A DNA stretch of 49,293 nt. Origin: Plectonema cf. radiosum LEGE 06105 (GTDB lineage: Bacteria; Cyanobacteriota; Cyanobacteriia; Cyanobacteriales; Nostocaceae). The position numbers and the translations under genes are program-made. The stretch is from contig NZ_JADEWL010000041.1 of the NCBI RefSeq assembly GCF_015207665.1, positions 1-49,293 of the forward strand, in the 5' to 3' direction. The notes below the pieces were generated by a model. The model searched no databases. It was not told the DNA's origin and saw nothing but the letters and a program-made list of their open reading frames with translations. Below are positions 17,335-24,863 of this stretch, in pieces (the stretch's first letter is position 1; each line of letters starts with the position of its first letter).

Positions 17335-20300
17335 TTAATACCCCGGCTCCATTACAGCCAGAGATATTGGGAATGCACCCAACAGCGCAGAAAGTAAATC
17401 AATTTGCGTTTTCCCATCTGTCATCTCCCAAATTTTGATTAAATCCGGCAGACTGTACCCATCGAATAGTACACTTATACTCTCTAACATCGTATCTCTG
17501 GGTTCAGAAGCTATTAAAGGTAGGTAAGTTTTGGCTACCCACTCTCCATCTGGGGGTGTGTTGGGGGGTGAATTATTTTTACTAGTTTTGGTATATATAG
17601 TCCCTTTAAGCAAAACTAGTAGAAATTCTCGGAGTTGAGAAATACGTTGCTGCGATACGTTTGCGAGTTTTGCGATTGCTTTTTGAGTAACTTTCTTACC
17701 TTCCGATAACAAAAGCTCAACCGCTTTCTTAATCGCTAGTTGCAAGCGTTCGAGTTTAGTTGCAGCTTCGGGGGTTATCTCAGATGCTTGAGTAAGTGTT
17801 ACGGGTAAATCCAATGGGAAATCACCTAAGATATATACTTTAAATTCCCTATCCGGGTATCTATCAGCGCGATTGCGTCCGATGGCTTGGTCAATCGTTT
17901 CCAAAATGCGGTGCCGGATAAAATCAGCGAAATCATTATCAATACTGACTTCATAATCAAAATCGGGCTGTACTCCATCCGGCATTGGGTTATTTAATTT
18001 AATTGATTGTTTGACCGTTTTAGTACCCTGGAGGGGCGTTCTACCATATATACAAGTAAATTCAGCTTTGAGTGCTTCTAGGTTAGGTGTGGGGATGCCA
18101 TCTAGGATTATATTTTGAATTCCTTCTAAATCATTGCTTCCTCTCGAATCTACGAACCACTGATATTTACCATCAAACTTCTTAAAGGTAATAAGCTCGC
18201 AGCTTTCCCCTTTCTCAGAGGATTGTTTGGTGATTTCTTCACATACTGCTTTACCGCGTCGCTGTTGGTCGTCACCGCGAGATATGCCCATCCGTCCGAG
18301 TCCTGCGACTTGAATTACTTCTAAGTTGCTTGGTGTTTCGGCTTTCTGCTTGCAGCTAAATATCTGAGTATAGGGTATTACCAGTAATTGAGCTAAATCA
18401 ATTACTCGTCCGGTCGCGTCCAGGAATATATTTTTCTTAGCAGAAGCAGCTATTTCTGCAAGCCTGGTGTTAGGAGTAGTAATTGTCAGGTGATTAAAAT
18501 CGCATGAGATATACCCGGTACAATCGCCTTTTAAGATTTCCAGTAACGGTAAAATCCATTGCTTCAGCACCGATTGCTTTACTTCCTGGGCGGTAACGTT
18601 ATCGCGTTGCTGGAAGCGCTTTCTTACGGATGCGGGTAAATCGGCGATATCTACCCCCGAATCAAGGGTGGGGTTGAGTGGAAGTAAATCTGGCGCGGTC
18701 GCCTCTTCAAGTGCTACTAAATCAATATTTTCTGGAAAATAAAACAATTCCTTTAAATGCTCGTAGCTCCACCCGTACCGCGTTGGGGCTTTCTCTCGGG
18801 AGGTAAGAATTGATTTTATCTTGTTAAGCAGTGGGTGTAACTGCTGCAATAGCTCAAGGTTATCTGTAGCAAGCGCGGTTATCAGCATATCCACATCTCG
18901 CGCTGTCACCTGTACTGATTCAAAATTCTTAAAGATTTGTGACCATTCCTCCCAAACTAGTACGCTATCTGAGTAATCAAAATCTTCTCCTGGTGATGGT
19001 AAACTTTGGGGGTGAGAAATTATACGACTATTACTGAACGTCTTGGCGCGGTCGTTCAAGTACCCGAATAAATGCCCACCCCTGCAAGCTTCTAGATAAG
19101 CGCAATTCTGACAAGCAACGTTAGCACTATAAGCCGAACGGATATTAGCGTTTTTGAGCGCGTTTATGGTATCTGTTCTCGCACAATTTGGTGAAACTAC
19201 ATATTTATCACCATCTTTTTTACGTCGCAGTTTACCTTTATCATCTCGAATTAAACCATTATGTCTACCTTCTAGGTGCGCCCACCCTTGCTGTAATGTT
19301 GGTGTGGTGGGATTGCGGGAATCATTTGAAATATAAAATATCTTCTCGCAATCAAAATCGGATGGCTGCAAATTACCAGCATCGTAGCTCTTACCGCTAC
19401 CAGTACCCGACGAATCAAAGATGTATTTATGGGGAGAATTAATCCAAGTAGAAACGCGATCTGCTTGCAGCAGCGCTTCGCTATCGCACTTTTCATATGT
19501 ATAAGTATAAGTTGAGACTTTGCATGGTTCCTTTTGGGTTACTTTTGGTTCGTCTTTGCTAAAGCCCCATGATTGCTTTTTACTGGTAAATCTTGCTTTT
19601 AGCTTGGGTACTAGTTCGAGTAATTCCTTAAAAGATTTTGCTGATTCCCACTCCTTACGGGTGATTAATCTATCTTTGGGCTTGTATTCAATACTTATAG
19701 ATGTAGCAATTTCTTGATTTAAAGCTGTAATACTCGCCAAGCCCGAATCAATCCAATCGGAGATATCACCTTTATCTGGGCATTCGGACCACATCCTTAC
19801 TGGATTAATTGCAATGAATGGGAGTTTCGCCTTGGCACAAGCGTAAGCTAACTTTTCGGCTTTCTTACGTCCGGCATCATCATTATCTGGGAAGTAGATA
19901 ATTCCGGCAATACCAGCATTTTTAAATCTATTGGCAGCTGTTGATAATGAATCTTCTCCCCAGCTAGCACCTTGAAAGGTAAACGTTACTAGTTTTAGAT
20001 CACTTCGAGAATTATCTGTATCTTTCTCCCCTTCTGCTCCCAATACCCATTTCCCAATACCATATTTTAAAACTTCATCCCAACAGTAGGGATGCCACTG
20101 TTTATCACCTTTCCCGCAAACTACTTCACCATTGCTTGAGGTGTGATAAGGCAAAGTTATTTTCTTGCCGTCCGGGTTTTGTTTTCTTAATACCCACTGT
20201 GTTGGGGAGTAGGGGTATTTAATTTCTGTGTACCTACCTCGGTTAATCGGTTGAGATGGAGTAGGGGAGTAGGGGAGTGTCGCTAATTCAATATCCCCGG

Positions 20301-20589
20301 ATGGAATTGGTGCGGGTGTTGGTGGTAAAGGTTTTGGTTTTCGTTTATATAATAGGCGCGAGTGAGAAGAATAGTTAGAAGAATTAAATAATTCTGGTGC
20401 AATTGCCTCACGTATATCTTTACTATCGCACTCGTTGCTCCAACATTTGTAAGCCCCCGATTTTTGATTAATCGTCAGCGAGTGACCGCCACACACCGGA
20501 CATTCATAGCGGTGCTTTCGCTTTGTGGGCGTAAGTCGGTCGTAGTAATTTCGGATGTCAAACGGTTCTCGGTTTTGGGAGAGTACCAT
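17335..20589 (-). CDS. CyRepA1-like plasmid replication protein (zinc ribbon, Toprim, helicase, HTH)
   Basis: 1,084 aa from the ATG at 20589. The longer GTG start at 20604 is less likely, because GGGAGGG lies 6 nt before the ATG. Numbered from the GTG: a CHC2-type zinc ribbon (C35, C38, C54, C59); a Toprim/DUF3854-like domain with E191 and D240/D242; then a superfamily 2-like helicase with Walker A SSGTGSGKS (about 398-406), a DEAH-like WEEW box (551-554) and motif VI QAIGRNRADR (906-915). A C-terminal HTH (about 971-995, QKAIAKLANVSQQRISQLR) follows. Four cysteines between Walker A and the DEAH box (C474, C498, C501, C507) look like an XPD/DinG-style iron-sulphur site. This primase-plus-helicase layout matches the cyanobacterial CyRepA1 class. 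It is translationally coupled to the leader ORF upstream. Confidence 0.85.
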   Translation of the reverse strand: MVLSQNREPFDIRNYYDRLTPTKRKHRYECPVCGGHSLTINQKSGAYKCWSNECDSKDIREAIAPELFNSSNYSSHSRLLYKRKPKPLPPTPAPIPSGDIELATLPYSPTPSQPINRGRYTEIKYPYSPTQWVLRKQNPDGKKITLPYHTSSNGEVVCGKGDKQWHPYCWDEVLKYGIGKWVLGAEGEKDTDNSRSDLKLVTFTFQGASWGEDSLSTAANRFKNAGIAGIIYFPDNDDAGRKKAEKLAYACAKAKLPFIAINPVRMWSECPDKGDISDWIDSGLASITALNQEIATSISIEYKPKDRLITRKEWESAKSFKELLELVPKLKARFTSKKQSWGFSKDEPKVTQKEPCKVSTYTYTYEKCDSEALLQADRVSTWINSPHKYIFDSSGTGSGKSYDAGNLQPSDFDCEKIFYISNDSRNPTTPTLQQGWAHLEGRHNGLIRDDKGKLRRKKDGDKYVVSPNCARTDTINALKNANIRSAYSANVACQNCAYLEACRGGHLFGYLNDRAKTFSNSRIISHPQSLPSPGEDFDYSDSVLVWEEWSQIFKNFESVQVTARDVDMLITALATDNLELLQQLHPLLNKIKSILTSREKAPTRYGWSYEHLKELFYFPENIDLVALEEATAPDLLPLNPTLDSGVDIADLPASVRKRFQQRDNVTAQEVKQSVLKQWILPLLEILKGDCTGYISCDFNHLTITTPNTRLAEIAASAKKNIFLDATGRVIDLAQLLVIPYTQIFSCKQKAETPSNLEVIQVAGLGRMGISRGDDQQRRGKAVCEEITKQSSEKGESCELITFKKFDGKYQWFVDSRGSNDLEGIQNIILDGIPTPNLEALKAEFTCIYGRTPLQGTKTVKQSIKLNNPMPDGVQPDFDYEVSIDNDFADFIRHRILETIDQAIGRNRADRYPDREFKVYILGDFPLDLPVTLTQASEITPEAATKLERLQLAIKKAVELLLSEGKKVTQKAIAKLANVSQQRISQLREFLLVLLKGTIYTKTSKNNSPPNTPPDGEWVAKTYLPLIASEPRDTMLESISVLFDGYSLPDLIKIWEMTDGKTQIDLLSALLGAFPISLAVMEPGY

Positions 20590-20930
20590 TACAGACCCTC
20601 CCACTGGAAATACTGTATTCTACGAATTGCTGAAGTACTGTAATAGCCTAGATGTGCAAAACGATCGAGCGGTTGCTGAAGGAAGTTTCTTAGTACGTCG
20701 AGAGCTAGATGCCAAGATGCCAACTTTCCCCCCATGCTTTCCGGTGTTTCGCGGTTTCTTAAGATGTAGCGGGGTCTATATAATGAGTCTTCTACGTCAC
20801 AAAAATTGCGTACATCTTTCAAAGGATGAAAGATTGAGCCATTGACGAAAGAATTTTTTACAAAAAGTATTGGGTATCTGAACTGAGAATTGTAGCTTTC
20901 TTGTTTCTGAGTAGATACGGAACTGACCAT
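20589..20930 (-). CDS. Small protein translationally coupled upstream of rep
   Basis: 113 aa, no recognised family. It is considered real because its TAA stop overlaps the rep ATG as TAATG, the classical coupling arrangement, and because GGAG lies 7 nt before its own ATG. The sequence is basic, with a conserved-looking C-terminal half (SWHLALDVLRNFLQQPLDRF). No membrane helix. The leader's Shine-Dalgarno is partly inside a 7-bp hairpin (20940-20967). By analogy with leader-peptide/rep pairs of other plasmids, its translation may be what lets ribosomes reach rep, so it could set copy number. It could also be a Rep partner protein. Confidence 0.65.
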   Translation of the reverse strand: MVSSVSTQKQESYNSQFRYPILFVKNSFVNGSIFHPLKDVRNFCDVEDSLYRPRYILRNRETPESMGGKLASWHLALDVLRNFLQQPLDRFAHLGYYSTSAIRRIQYFQWEGL

Positions 20931-20939
20931 TATTTTTCT

Positions 20940-20967
20940 CCAATTCGTAGGGATGTTCCTGAATTGG
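20940..20967 (-). promoter_or_regulatory. Hairpin overlapping the leader-ORF ribosome-binding site
   Basis: On the minus-strand transcript CCAATTC (20967-20961) pairs with GAATTGG (20946-20940). The last two G of the stem are the first two of the GGAG Shine-Dalgarno of the leader ORF. Just upstream, CCCCTCCTCC could also pair with the rep Shine-Dalgarno GGGAGGG. This is a plausible translational control element. Confidence 0.5.
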
Positions 20968-21092
20968 AGGAGGGGTGCTGCGTCACCGTGCGCTTGGCTT
21001 AGGCTTTATGACTCGCTTGTGGGGTAATTCACAACGTTGAAACGAGCCGGGGATTATTGCCAAAAATTAGTAAATATTCTTCTTCAATATTC

Positions 21093-21106
21093 GTAACTGG
21101 AGTTAC
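21093..21106. promoter_or_regulatory. GTAACT-GG-AGTTAC dyad upstream of rep leader
   Basis: A perfect 6-bp-arm dyad 12 bp before a TTGACA (21118) on the plus strand and about 160 bp upstream of the rep leader. It is a candidate operator for either direction of transcription. Confidence 0.4.
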
Positions 21107-21117
21107 TTTTCTAAAAA

Positions 21118-21330
21118 TTGACAAAAAAATCCCTGCCTAACACATATCGTTTGACGACTTACTGTAGTAAGATATGTGTAGATACGGATTGTCTCGAAAG
21201 ACAAGCTGATGACGGCGTGGCACAAGTACGTCTTTTCTTGAACTTAGATGTGGATACAGTTCTTCAGGCTACACCACTCTTAGTTTTTGACGACTTAACC
21301 CGCCTCCGGCAAGTATTTAAAATTGAATAA
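21118..21330 (+). CDS. Possible small protein opposite the rep leader
   Basis: 70 codons from a TTG at 21118. The TTG is also the start of a perfect -35 box (TTGACA), with ACATAT about 18 nt on, so the true start may be a later TTG or GTG. The main support is a strong intrinsic terminator 19 bp after the stop (21349-21388), which shows that a short plus-strand transcript ends there. The C-terminal part is acidic/hydrophobic (LFLNLDVDTVLQATPLLVFD) and not recognised. The unit may instead make a regulatory RNA; ACACATAT (21141) pairs with ATATGTGT (21172) around an inner CTTAC/GTAAG hairpin. Confidence 0.4.
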   Translation: MTKKSLPNTYRLTTYCSKICVDTDCLERQADDGVAQVRLFLNLDVDTVLQATPLLVFDDLTRLRQVFKIE

Positions 21331-21348
21331 TTTGAATTTATATCTATT

Positions 21349-21388
21349 GCAGGCGATAAGAGTAATGAACTTGTTGCCTGCCTTTTTG
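21349..21388 (+). terminator. Intrinsic terminator
   Basis: A 12-bp RNA stem (GCAGGCGATAAG with CTTGTTGCCTGC, two G-U pairs) with a 9-nt loop is followed by CTTTTTG. It ends a plus-strand transcript that begins upstream of 21330. Confidence 0.8.
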
Positions 21389-21614
21389 TACCTCCATCAA
21401 AATGTAAATTTTTATTTCAGTTAAGTAGCTTCCTGACCTTACTTGTGATAAGTGGGGAAATTGTCAAAGAAAATACTCAAGATTTCTGCCTTATTGTACA
21501 TCTATGCGGATTCATAAAGCAGTTATTAGAGCAAAAATAATCAGCTACTTACATCACTCCTCAAGAACGAAGCTTTACTACATATCTATATTTTTTTATT
21601 TCTATTAAGAGTCA

Positions 21615-21929
21615 TTAACTTTGTTTTGTTAAAGAATCTCTTAATTTCAGTAATTGCTCCGCGTCTAAATCTAAAATTTCAGCAACTTTTACGGTTTCAA
21701 TTAAAGATGGTTGTTCGCCTCCAATTAGTTTTTCTAAAAAGGATTTTAAGTGCTTCTTTATATGAAAGTCGTCACCAACTTTTTTTCTTGTTTTGACCGC
21801 TTCCTCAAGCAGCAAACGCATCATAGCCGAGAGCGGACGTTGTTCCCCCTCGGCGATTTTAGTAATTTCTTCTCTTAAGTCGGTTCCAGTTAAGTCAATA
21901 CTGACCCTCTGTCTTTCATTTTTAGCCAT
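21615..21929 (-). CDS. Ribbon-helix-helix-type regulator
   Basis: 104 aa from the ATG at 21929; a longer frame to 21986 runs through a dyad and is unlikely to be translated. The N-terminal MAKNERQRVSIDLTGTDLRE plus the helix RPLSAMMRLLLEEAVK fit a MetJ/Arc-type RHH domain (about 5-50). The C-terminal half is helical (LIETVKVAEILDLDAEQLLKLRD). It is divergent from the 22.3-26.5 kb operon. Its upstream DNA has an 11-bp-arm dyad (21936-21968), a tandem TTTGTCAGCA repeat (21976-21995) and an inverted copy (22029-22038), so it probably represses itself and the operon. An antitoxin role is possible, but no toxin partner is adjacent. Confidence 0.7.
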   Translation of the reverse strand: MAKNERQRVSIDLTGTDLREEITKIAEGEQRPLSAMMRLLLEEAVKTRKKVGDDFHIKKHLKSFLEKLIGGEQPSLIETVKVAEILDLDAEQLLKLRDSLTKQS

Positions 21930-21935
21930 GCAAAC

Positions 21936-21968
21936 AAGTTTATCCCAAAGATGACAGGGGATAAACTT
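21936..21968. promoter_or_regulatory. 11-bp-arm dyad upstream of the RHH gene
   Basis: AAGTTTATCCC (21936-21946) and GGGATAAACTT (21958-21968) are exact inverted copies with an 11-nt spacer, starting 7 bp before the RHH gene ATG. It is either an operator or an mRNA hairpin. It argues against the longer reading frame. Confidence 0.6.
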
Positions 21969-21975
21969 TTTGATC

Positions 21976-22038
21976 TTTGTCAGCATTTGTCAGCACTTAT
22001 ATGATTTTATGTTATTGTACTCTGTAAATGCTGATAAA
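21976..22038. promoter_or_regulatory. TTT(G/A)TCAGCA operator-like repeats
   Basis: TTTGTCAGCA occurs in perfect tandem at 21976-21985 and 21986-21995. The inverse TGCTGATAAA is at 22029-22038. The layout suits cooperative RHH binding between divergent promoters. The same core (GCTGATA/TATCAGC) flanks the start of the gene at 28923. Confidence 0.55.
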
Positions 22039-22149
22039 GGTTGAATTATTTGAAATTTTTCACCCTTTAAAAGCGCTGGAATACAGTCTATGACGGGAGG
22101 TGCAGCCATTTTATCAACAAGTGAAATCATAAAAACTGCTGCTATGTGG

Positions 22150-22210
22150 AGGTTATGCACTGTAATTTTTATCAGTGCGTGAGAATTTTTCAGTGCGTGG
22201 AGGTTTTACA
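22150..22210 (+). promoter_or_regulatory. Structured, repeated leader before the operon
   Basis: GCACTG (22157-22162) pairs with CAGTGC (22173-22178). TCAGTGCGTG is repeated directly at 22172-22181 and 22190-22199. Outer CTGCTGCT / ACAGCAGC segments (about 22136 and 22210) can also pair. It is an operator array or a regulatory leader about 80-140 bp before the first gene. Confidence 0.45.
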
Positions 22211-22287
22211 GCAGCAACCTATACGGTGCGCTCCAACCTTGCACAATCATCGATATCAAATATTGACTGTCTTCGGGGATACAGAAA

Positions 22288-22722
22288 ATGAGGTTATCGT
22301 CACGTCCATTAAAAGATTTTTACGAGTCCAAATTAGGTAAAAAGATCAGCGATTCAAGCTGGTACAGAATTCAAGATTGCTTGCGTGGAACTTGTGGAGA
22401 AGTAACTTACTCAAATTTAGAAACTTACGCGACTATGCGTAAAGCTTGCCAGCGGCTACCAATTGAATTATCAGAATTTGCTCAAGTTTGGCAGGAAGTA
22501 GAAACAATCAGGAATTCTAAAGAAGAATCAATTGTTGGAAGTAAATTCAGAAAGATACTGATGAGAAAAATTCCTTCTTCTATTCCAGATATTACCTTTT
22601 ACCGTTGGTTTTACCGTGCTGGATTGAATTTTAGAAAGAGGGAAGAATACACACCCTCCGAATTAGTACCAGTCGTAGTCAGTGCATTTTGTTGGTATTT
22701 ACGCAAAAAGACGGAGCGTTAA
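22288..22722 (+). CDS. Unrecognised protein, first gene of the ATPase operon
   Basis: 144 aa, no family recognised. It is basic and helical, starts MRLSSRPLKDFYESKLGKK, and has the pattern of a small DNA-binding or adaptor protein, although no canonical HTH is certain (SSWYRIQDCLRGTCG and PDITFYRWFYRAGLNFRKRE are the most HTH-like stretches). GGGG lies about 9 nt before the ATG. The stop is 2 bp before the ATG of the next gene, so the two are co-translated. It is divergent from the RHH regulator and downstream of a repeat-rich leader. Confidence 0.65.
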   Translation: MRLSSRPLKDFYESKLGKKISDSSWYRIQDCLRGTCGEVTYSNLETYATMRKACQRLPIELSEFAQVWQEVETIRNSKEESIVGSKFRKILMRKIPSSIPDITFYRWFYRAGLNFRKREEYTPSELVPVVVSAFCWYLRKKTER

Positions 22723-22724
22723 TA

Positions 22725-23345
22725 ATGGCTAAAACAGATTTTATTAAACGTATTCAGAAACGATTGTCCGATAAAGGAATCAAGATAAGTAGAAATGATT
22801 TAAAAGCTGAAATCTCATCACTTGGTTTTGATTATTCCGCTTTAGGTGAAGAGAATGTTAATACGATTACCCGATTGCTTTTAGATAAGCATCAAAATAC
22901 AGAATTGACAGTATCGGAACCAGAAGAAATTACAGTTGCTCCGTCGGACGAGCATCACGCATCTACACCCAACTCAACAGCTATTACCAATCAGCAAAAA
23001 GAGCAATTGATATCAGTACAAGCTGAATCTTTGGGTATTAAGCTAGACGAATCAGAAATAACGGATATCTCTCAAACCGTCAGCGACTCATTTACCGACT
23101 TCGTTAGTGCTGTAGAAACTATCAACTCATCAATCAAAGATTACGCCCAAAGTAAATTTGATGAAGTTGAACAAAAAATTGATTCTAGCAACAGCAACCT
23201 GCGTGACTATATCAATAAGAGAACTACCAGCTTGCAAAGAAAGAGTGTAGAAGGAGCTATAACAACAAAGGAGGTACTAGAGCAAAAAAGCTCTAGCCTT
23301 AAAAGCTTCTCCAAAACACTCGCAGCAGCATTTAAAACCAAGTAG
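22725..23345 (+). CDS. Unrecognised soluble helical protein of the ATPase operon
   Basis: 206 aa from the ATG at 22725, two bases after the previous stop (a longer frame from 22689 overlaps that gene). The N-terminal 55 residues (FIKRIQKRLSDKGIKISRND) form a small helical domain. A Ser/Thr/Glu-rich linker (about 65-95) follows, then a long helical C-terminal half with heptad character (SDSFTDFVSAVETINSSIKD). Near its end an A6 run (23284-23289) precedes a +1 frame that stays open for 140 codons and encodes a membrane helix. A shift there would give a membrane-anchored version. Function unknown; possibly a filament or adaptor subunit. Confidence 0.65.
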   Translation: MAKTDFIKRIQKRLSDKGIKISRNDLKAEISSLGFDYSALGEENVNTITRLLLDKHQNTELTVSEPEEITVAPSDEHHASTPNSTAITNQQKEQLISVQAESLGIKLDESEITDISQTVSDSFTDFVSAVETINSSIKDYAQSKFDEVEQKIDSSNSNLRDYINKRTTSLQRKSVEGAITTKEVLEQKSSSLKSFSKTLAAAFKTK

Positions 23346-23703
23346 AGAACTACACTTTAAAAATGTATTTCGTCTATTAGTAATAATAATTCCTGCTTTA
23401 TTCCTAATAGATTACTGCTACCAATCAATCAGCTATCACTTCAAATATCAAGCCTACTTAGAAAGAAAAGACAGGGTACAGCAATACCAACAGTGGATGC
23501 AATATCAATGTACAGAAATACTAACAGAAGAGAGGATTAATCGTTGTGAAAAATACTGGCAAGCTGAAAAACTTGGTTTCTTCCAAATCGCGCCACCTAG
23601 AAAAACAACTACGTGGGAAATTCAACGCTTCCACAAACCTAATTTACAGGGCATTAATGGGCGACCAAAAAGCACTCAAACTAATCGGTCAAATGGGAAA
23701 TGA
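23281..23703 (+). CDS. Membrane-helix ORF without a standard start, overlapping both neighbours
   Basis: The frame is open from 23281 to the TGA at 23701-23703. It encodes a clear transmembrane helix (FRLLVIIIPALFLIDYCY), a YQAYLERKDRVQQYQQWMQY amphipathic stretch and a Cys-containing tail (CTEILTEERINRCEKYW). No ATG, GTG or TTG precedes the helix; the first ATG is at 23497, after it. The frame overlaps the upstream gene by 65 bp and the downstream gene by 158 bp. It is either the +1-frameshift extension of the upstream gene (A6 at 23284-23289) or starts at a rare codon such as ATT/ATA. The coordinates give the open frame and not a proven start. Confidence 0.45.
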   Translation, partial: SKKALALKASPKHSQQHLKPSRELHFKNVFRLLVIIIPALFLIDYCYQSISYHFKYQAYLERKDRVQQYQQWMQYQCTEILTEERINRCEKYWQAEKLGFFQIAPPRKTTTWEIQRFHKPNLQGINGRPKSTQTNRSNGK

Positions 23704-24199
23704 TGGAGCCAAAATAAGCGAATTTGCCCCCAAAGTTAAAGACAACATGATTGCTGCAATTAAGGGAGCAGAAGATTTAAACACAACCCTAGCAGCTATT
23801 TATAAACAAGCTGGTGTAAGTGGAGAAAGAATAGAACGAGAAATCCAATCAGCAACACTCGCTGACGATAAACTAGCAAATCAATTAGAAGAATTAAACC
23901 TTGATTTTGAAGGTGCTAAAAGTAGAGAGGAATTGCGCCATAAACAAGCTAAAGAACATATTACATTAAAAGCTTGGGTTGATAGACATATGATGTCGAT
24001 TGATGGCGAATACAAGATGCTGCAAGAAGAATTGAAAACAGAAGTAAGGCAGCAAACGATTGATTTACAGCACGATAAAGAACTGGGTAACTATTATCTT
24101 GATGCTGGTGACAATGCTAGAGATGATTTAAAACCTAAGAAACAATATGCAGGTCGTTCAATAATTCAAAAAATCAAAGATACAATCCTTGGATTTTAA
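23546..24199 (+). CDS. Unrecognised helical, charged protein of the ATPase operon
   Basis: 217 aa from a GTG, with AGAGAGG about 10 nt upstream. It is almost all helix with strong coiled-coil character from about 90 to 180 (REIQSATLADDKLANQLEEL). The N-terminal third is basic (KLKNLVSSKSRHLEKQLRGK). There is no membrane helix and no enzyme motif. The C-terminal end (GRSIIQKIKDTILGF) is a short amphipathic helix that could touch a membrane. It sits between the start-less membrane ORF and a structured 103-bp gap before the four-helix membrane protein. A structural or scaffold role next to the ATPase is a guess. Confidence 0.65.
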   Translation: MKNTGKLKNLVSSKSRHLEKQLRGKFNASTNLIYRALMGDQKALKLIGQMGNDGAKISEFAPKVKDNMIAAIKGAEDLNTTLAAIYKQAGVSGERIEREIQSATLADDKLANQLEELNLDFEGAKSREELRHKQAKEHITLKAWVDRHMMSIDGEYKMLQEELKTEVRQQTIDLQHDKELGNYYLDAGDNARDDLKPKKQYAGRSIIQKIKDTILGF

Positions 24200-24302
24200 T
24201 AAGGAAGAAAGGTAGATAAGTTAATAACAATACTACCATTTATTTATCTTTCTTACTTTTTAACTTATCCAACTTCTAACTCCCCCCAATATTCATCAAC
24301 AT
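24200..24302 (+). promoter_or_regulatory. Intergenic gap with a pseudoknot-like repeat order
   Basis: AAGAAAG (24205-24211) is complementary to CTTTCTT (24248-24254), and GATAAGTTAA (24215-24224) to TTAACTTATC (24260-24269). The order 1-2-1'-2' is that of an H-type pseudoknot. GGTAG/CTACC (24211/24233) is a competing stem. It could control the ratio between the two halves of the operon. Confidence 0.4.
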
Positions 24303-24863
24303 ATGATTGAGCAATTTGACGAATTAGAAGAACAAGAACATTCAGAAACTACACCAGATACCCAATTACCCAAAGACTTAATAGAACATTTGGAAGAACG
24401 TAAAAAACACAGAAAGCAAGTCATTCAAACAACGGAACTAGTACAGAAATATTTCATAAGTTGGTCGTTAAGTGCTAGCGGATTTTTCCTAGCAAGACTA
24501 CTTTTATTAATCAACGGTGGTGCATCTCTGTGGCTTGCAGCAGGATTGTGTTTTTCTATTTGCTCTATTAGTTCAATAGTTGGTTTATCTGGATTTAGAG
24601 CTAATTATAACGACGGATTTGAGGTTGAAGGAATGGAAAAACCAGTAAAAACAATTGGTGGGTTTGTAATAGCTGCTGGAAGTACTTGGTTAGCTATCAA
24701 AGACTATCAATACTTCCAGCAAATGACTACAGATAGCGCATATCAAATCAGCGCCGATATTCAGACTATTTATCAAGAAAGACCTTGGTTAGACCCTTGG
24801 CTATCAATTGGTATTGCAGCAGGAATAGTACTTGGTTCGTTATTTATTATTAGTAGGAGATGA
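24303..24863 (+). CDS. Four-helix membrane protein, partner of the P-loop ATPase
   Basis: 186 aa. A charged cytoplasmic N-terminus (1-48) precedes four predicted membrane helices at about 52-70, 75-98, 117-134 and 163-183 (LSIGIAAGIVLGSLFIISRR). No known family. Its stop overlaps the ATPase start (ATGA at 24860-24863), so the two products are made together and probably interact. Such a coupled pair recalls the membrane subunits that accompany conjugative coupling proteins, but this is inference. No signal peptide; the last residues are basic, which places the C-terminus in the cytoplasm. Confidence 0.7.
   Translation: MIEQFDELEEQEHSETTPDTQLPKDLIEHLEERKKHRKQVIQTTELVQKYFISWSLSASGFFLARLLLLINGGASLWLAAGLCFSICSISSIVGLSGFRANYNDGFEVEGMEKPVKTIGGFVIAAGSTWLAIKDYQYFQQMTTDSAYQISADIQTIYQERPWLDPWLSIGIAAGIVLGSLFIISRR

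Noticed and set aside
20555-20845. Plus-strand ORF opposite the rep leader
   Set aside because: It is antisense to the TAATG-coupled leader ORF, which has better start signals; treated as a shadow.
21615-21986. RHH gene as half of a toxin-antitoxin pair
   Set aside because: No small toxin-like gene is adjacent on the same strand; the divergent operon genes do not look like known toxins.
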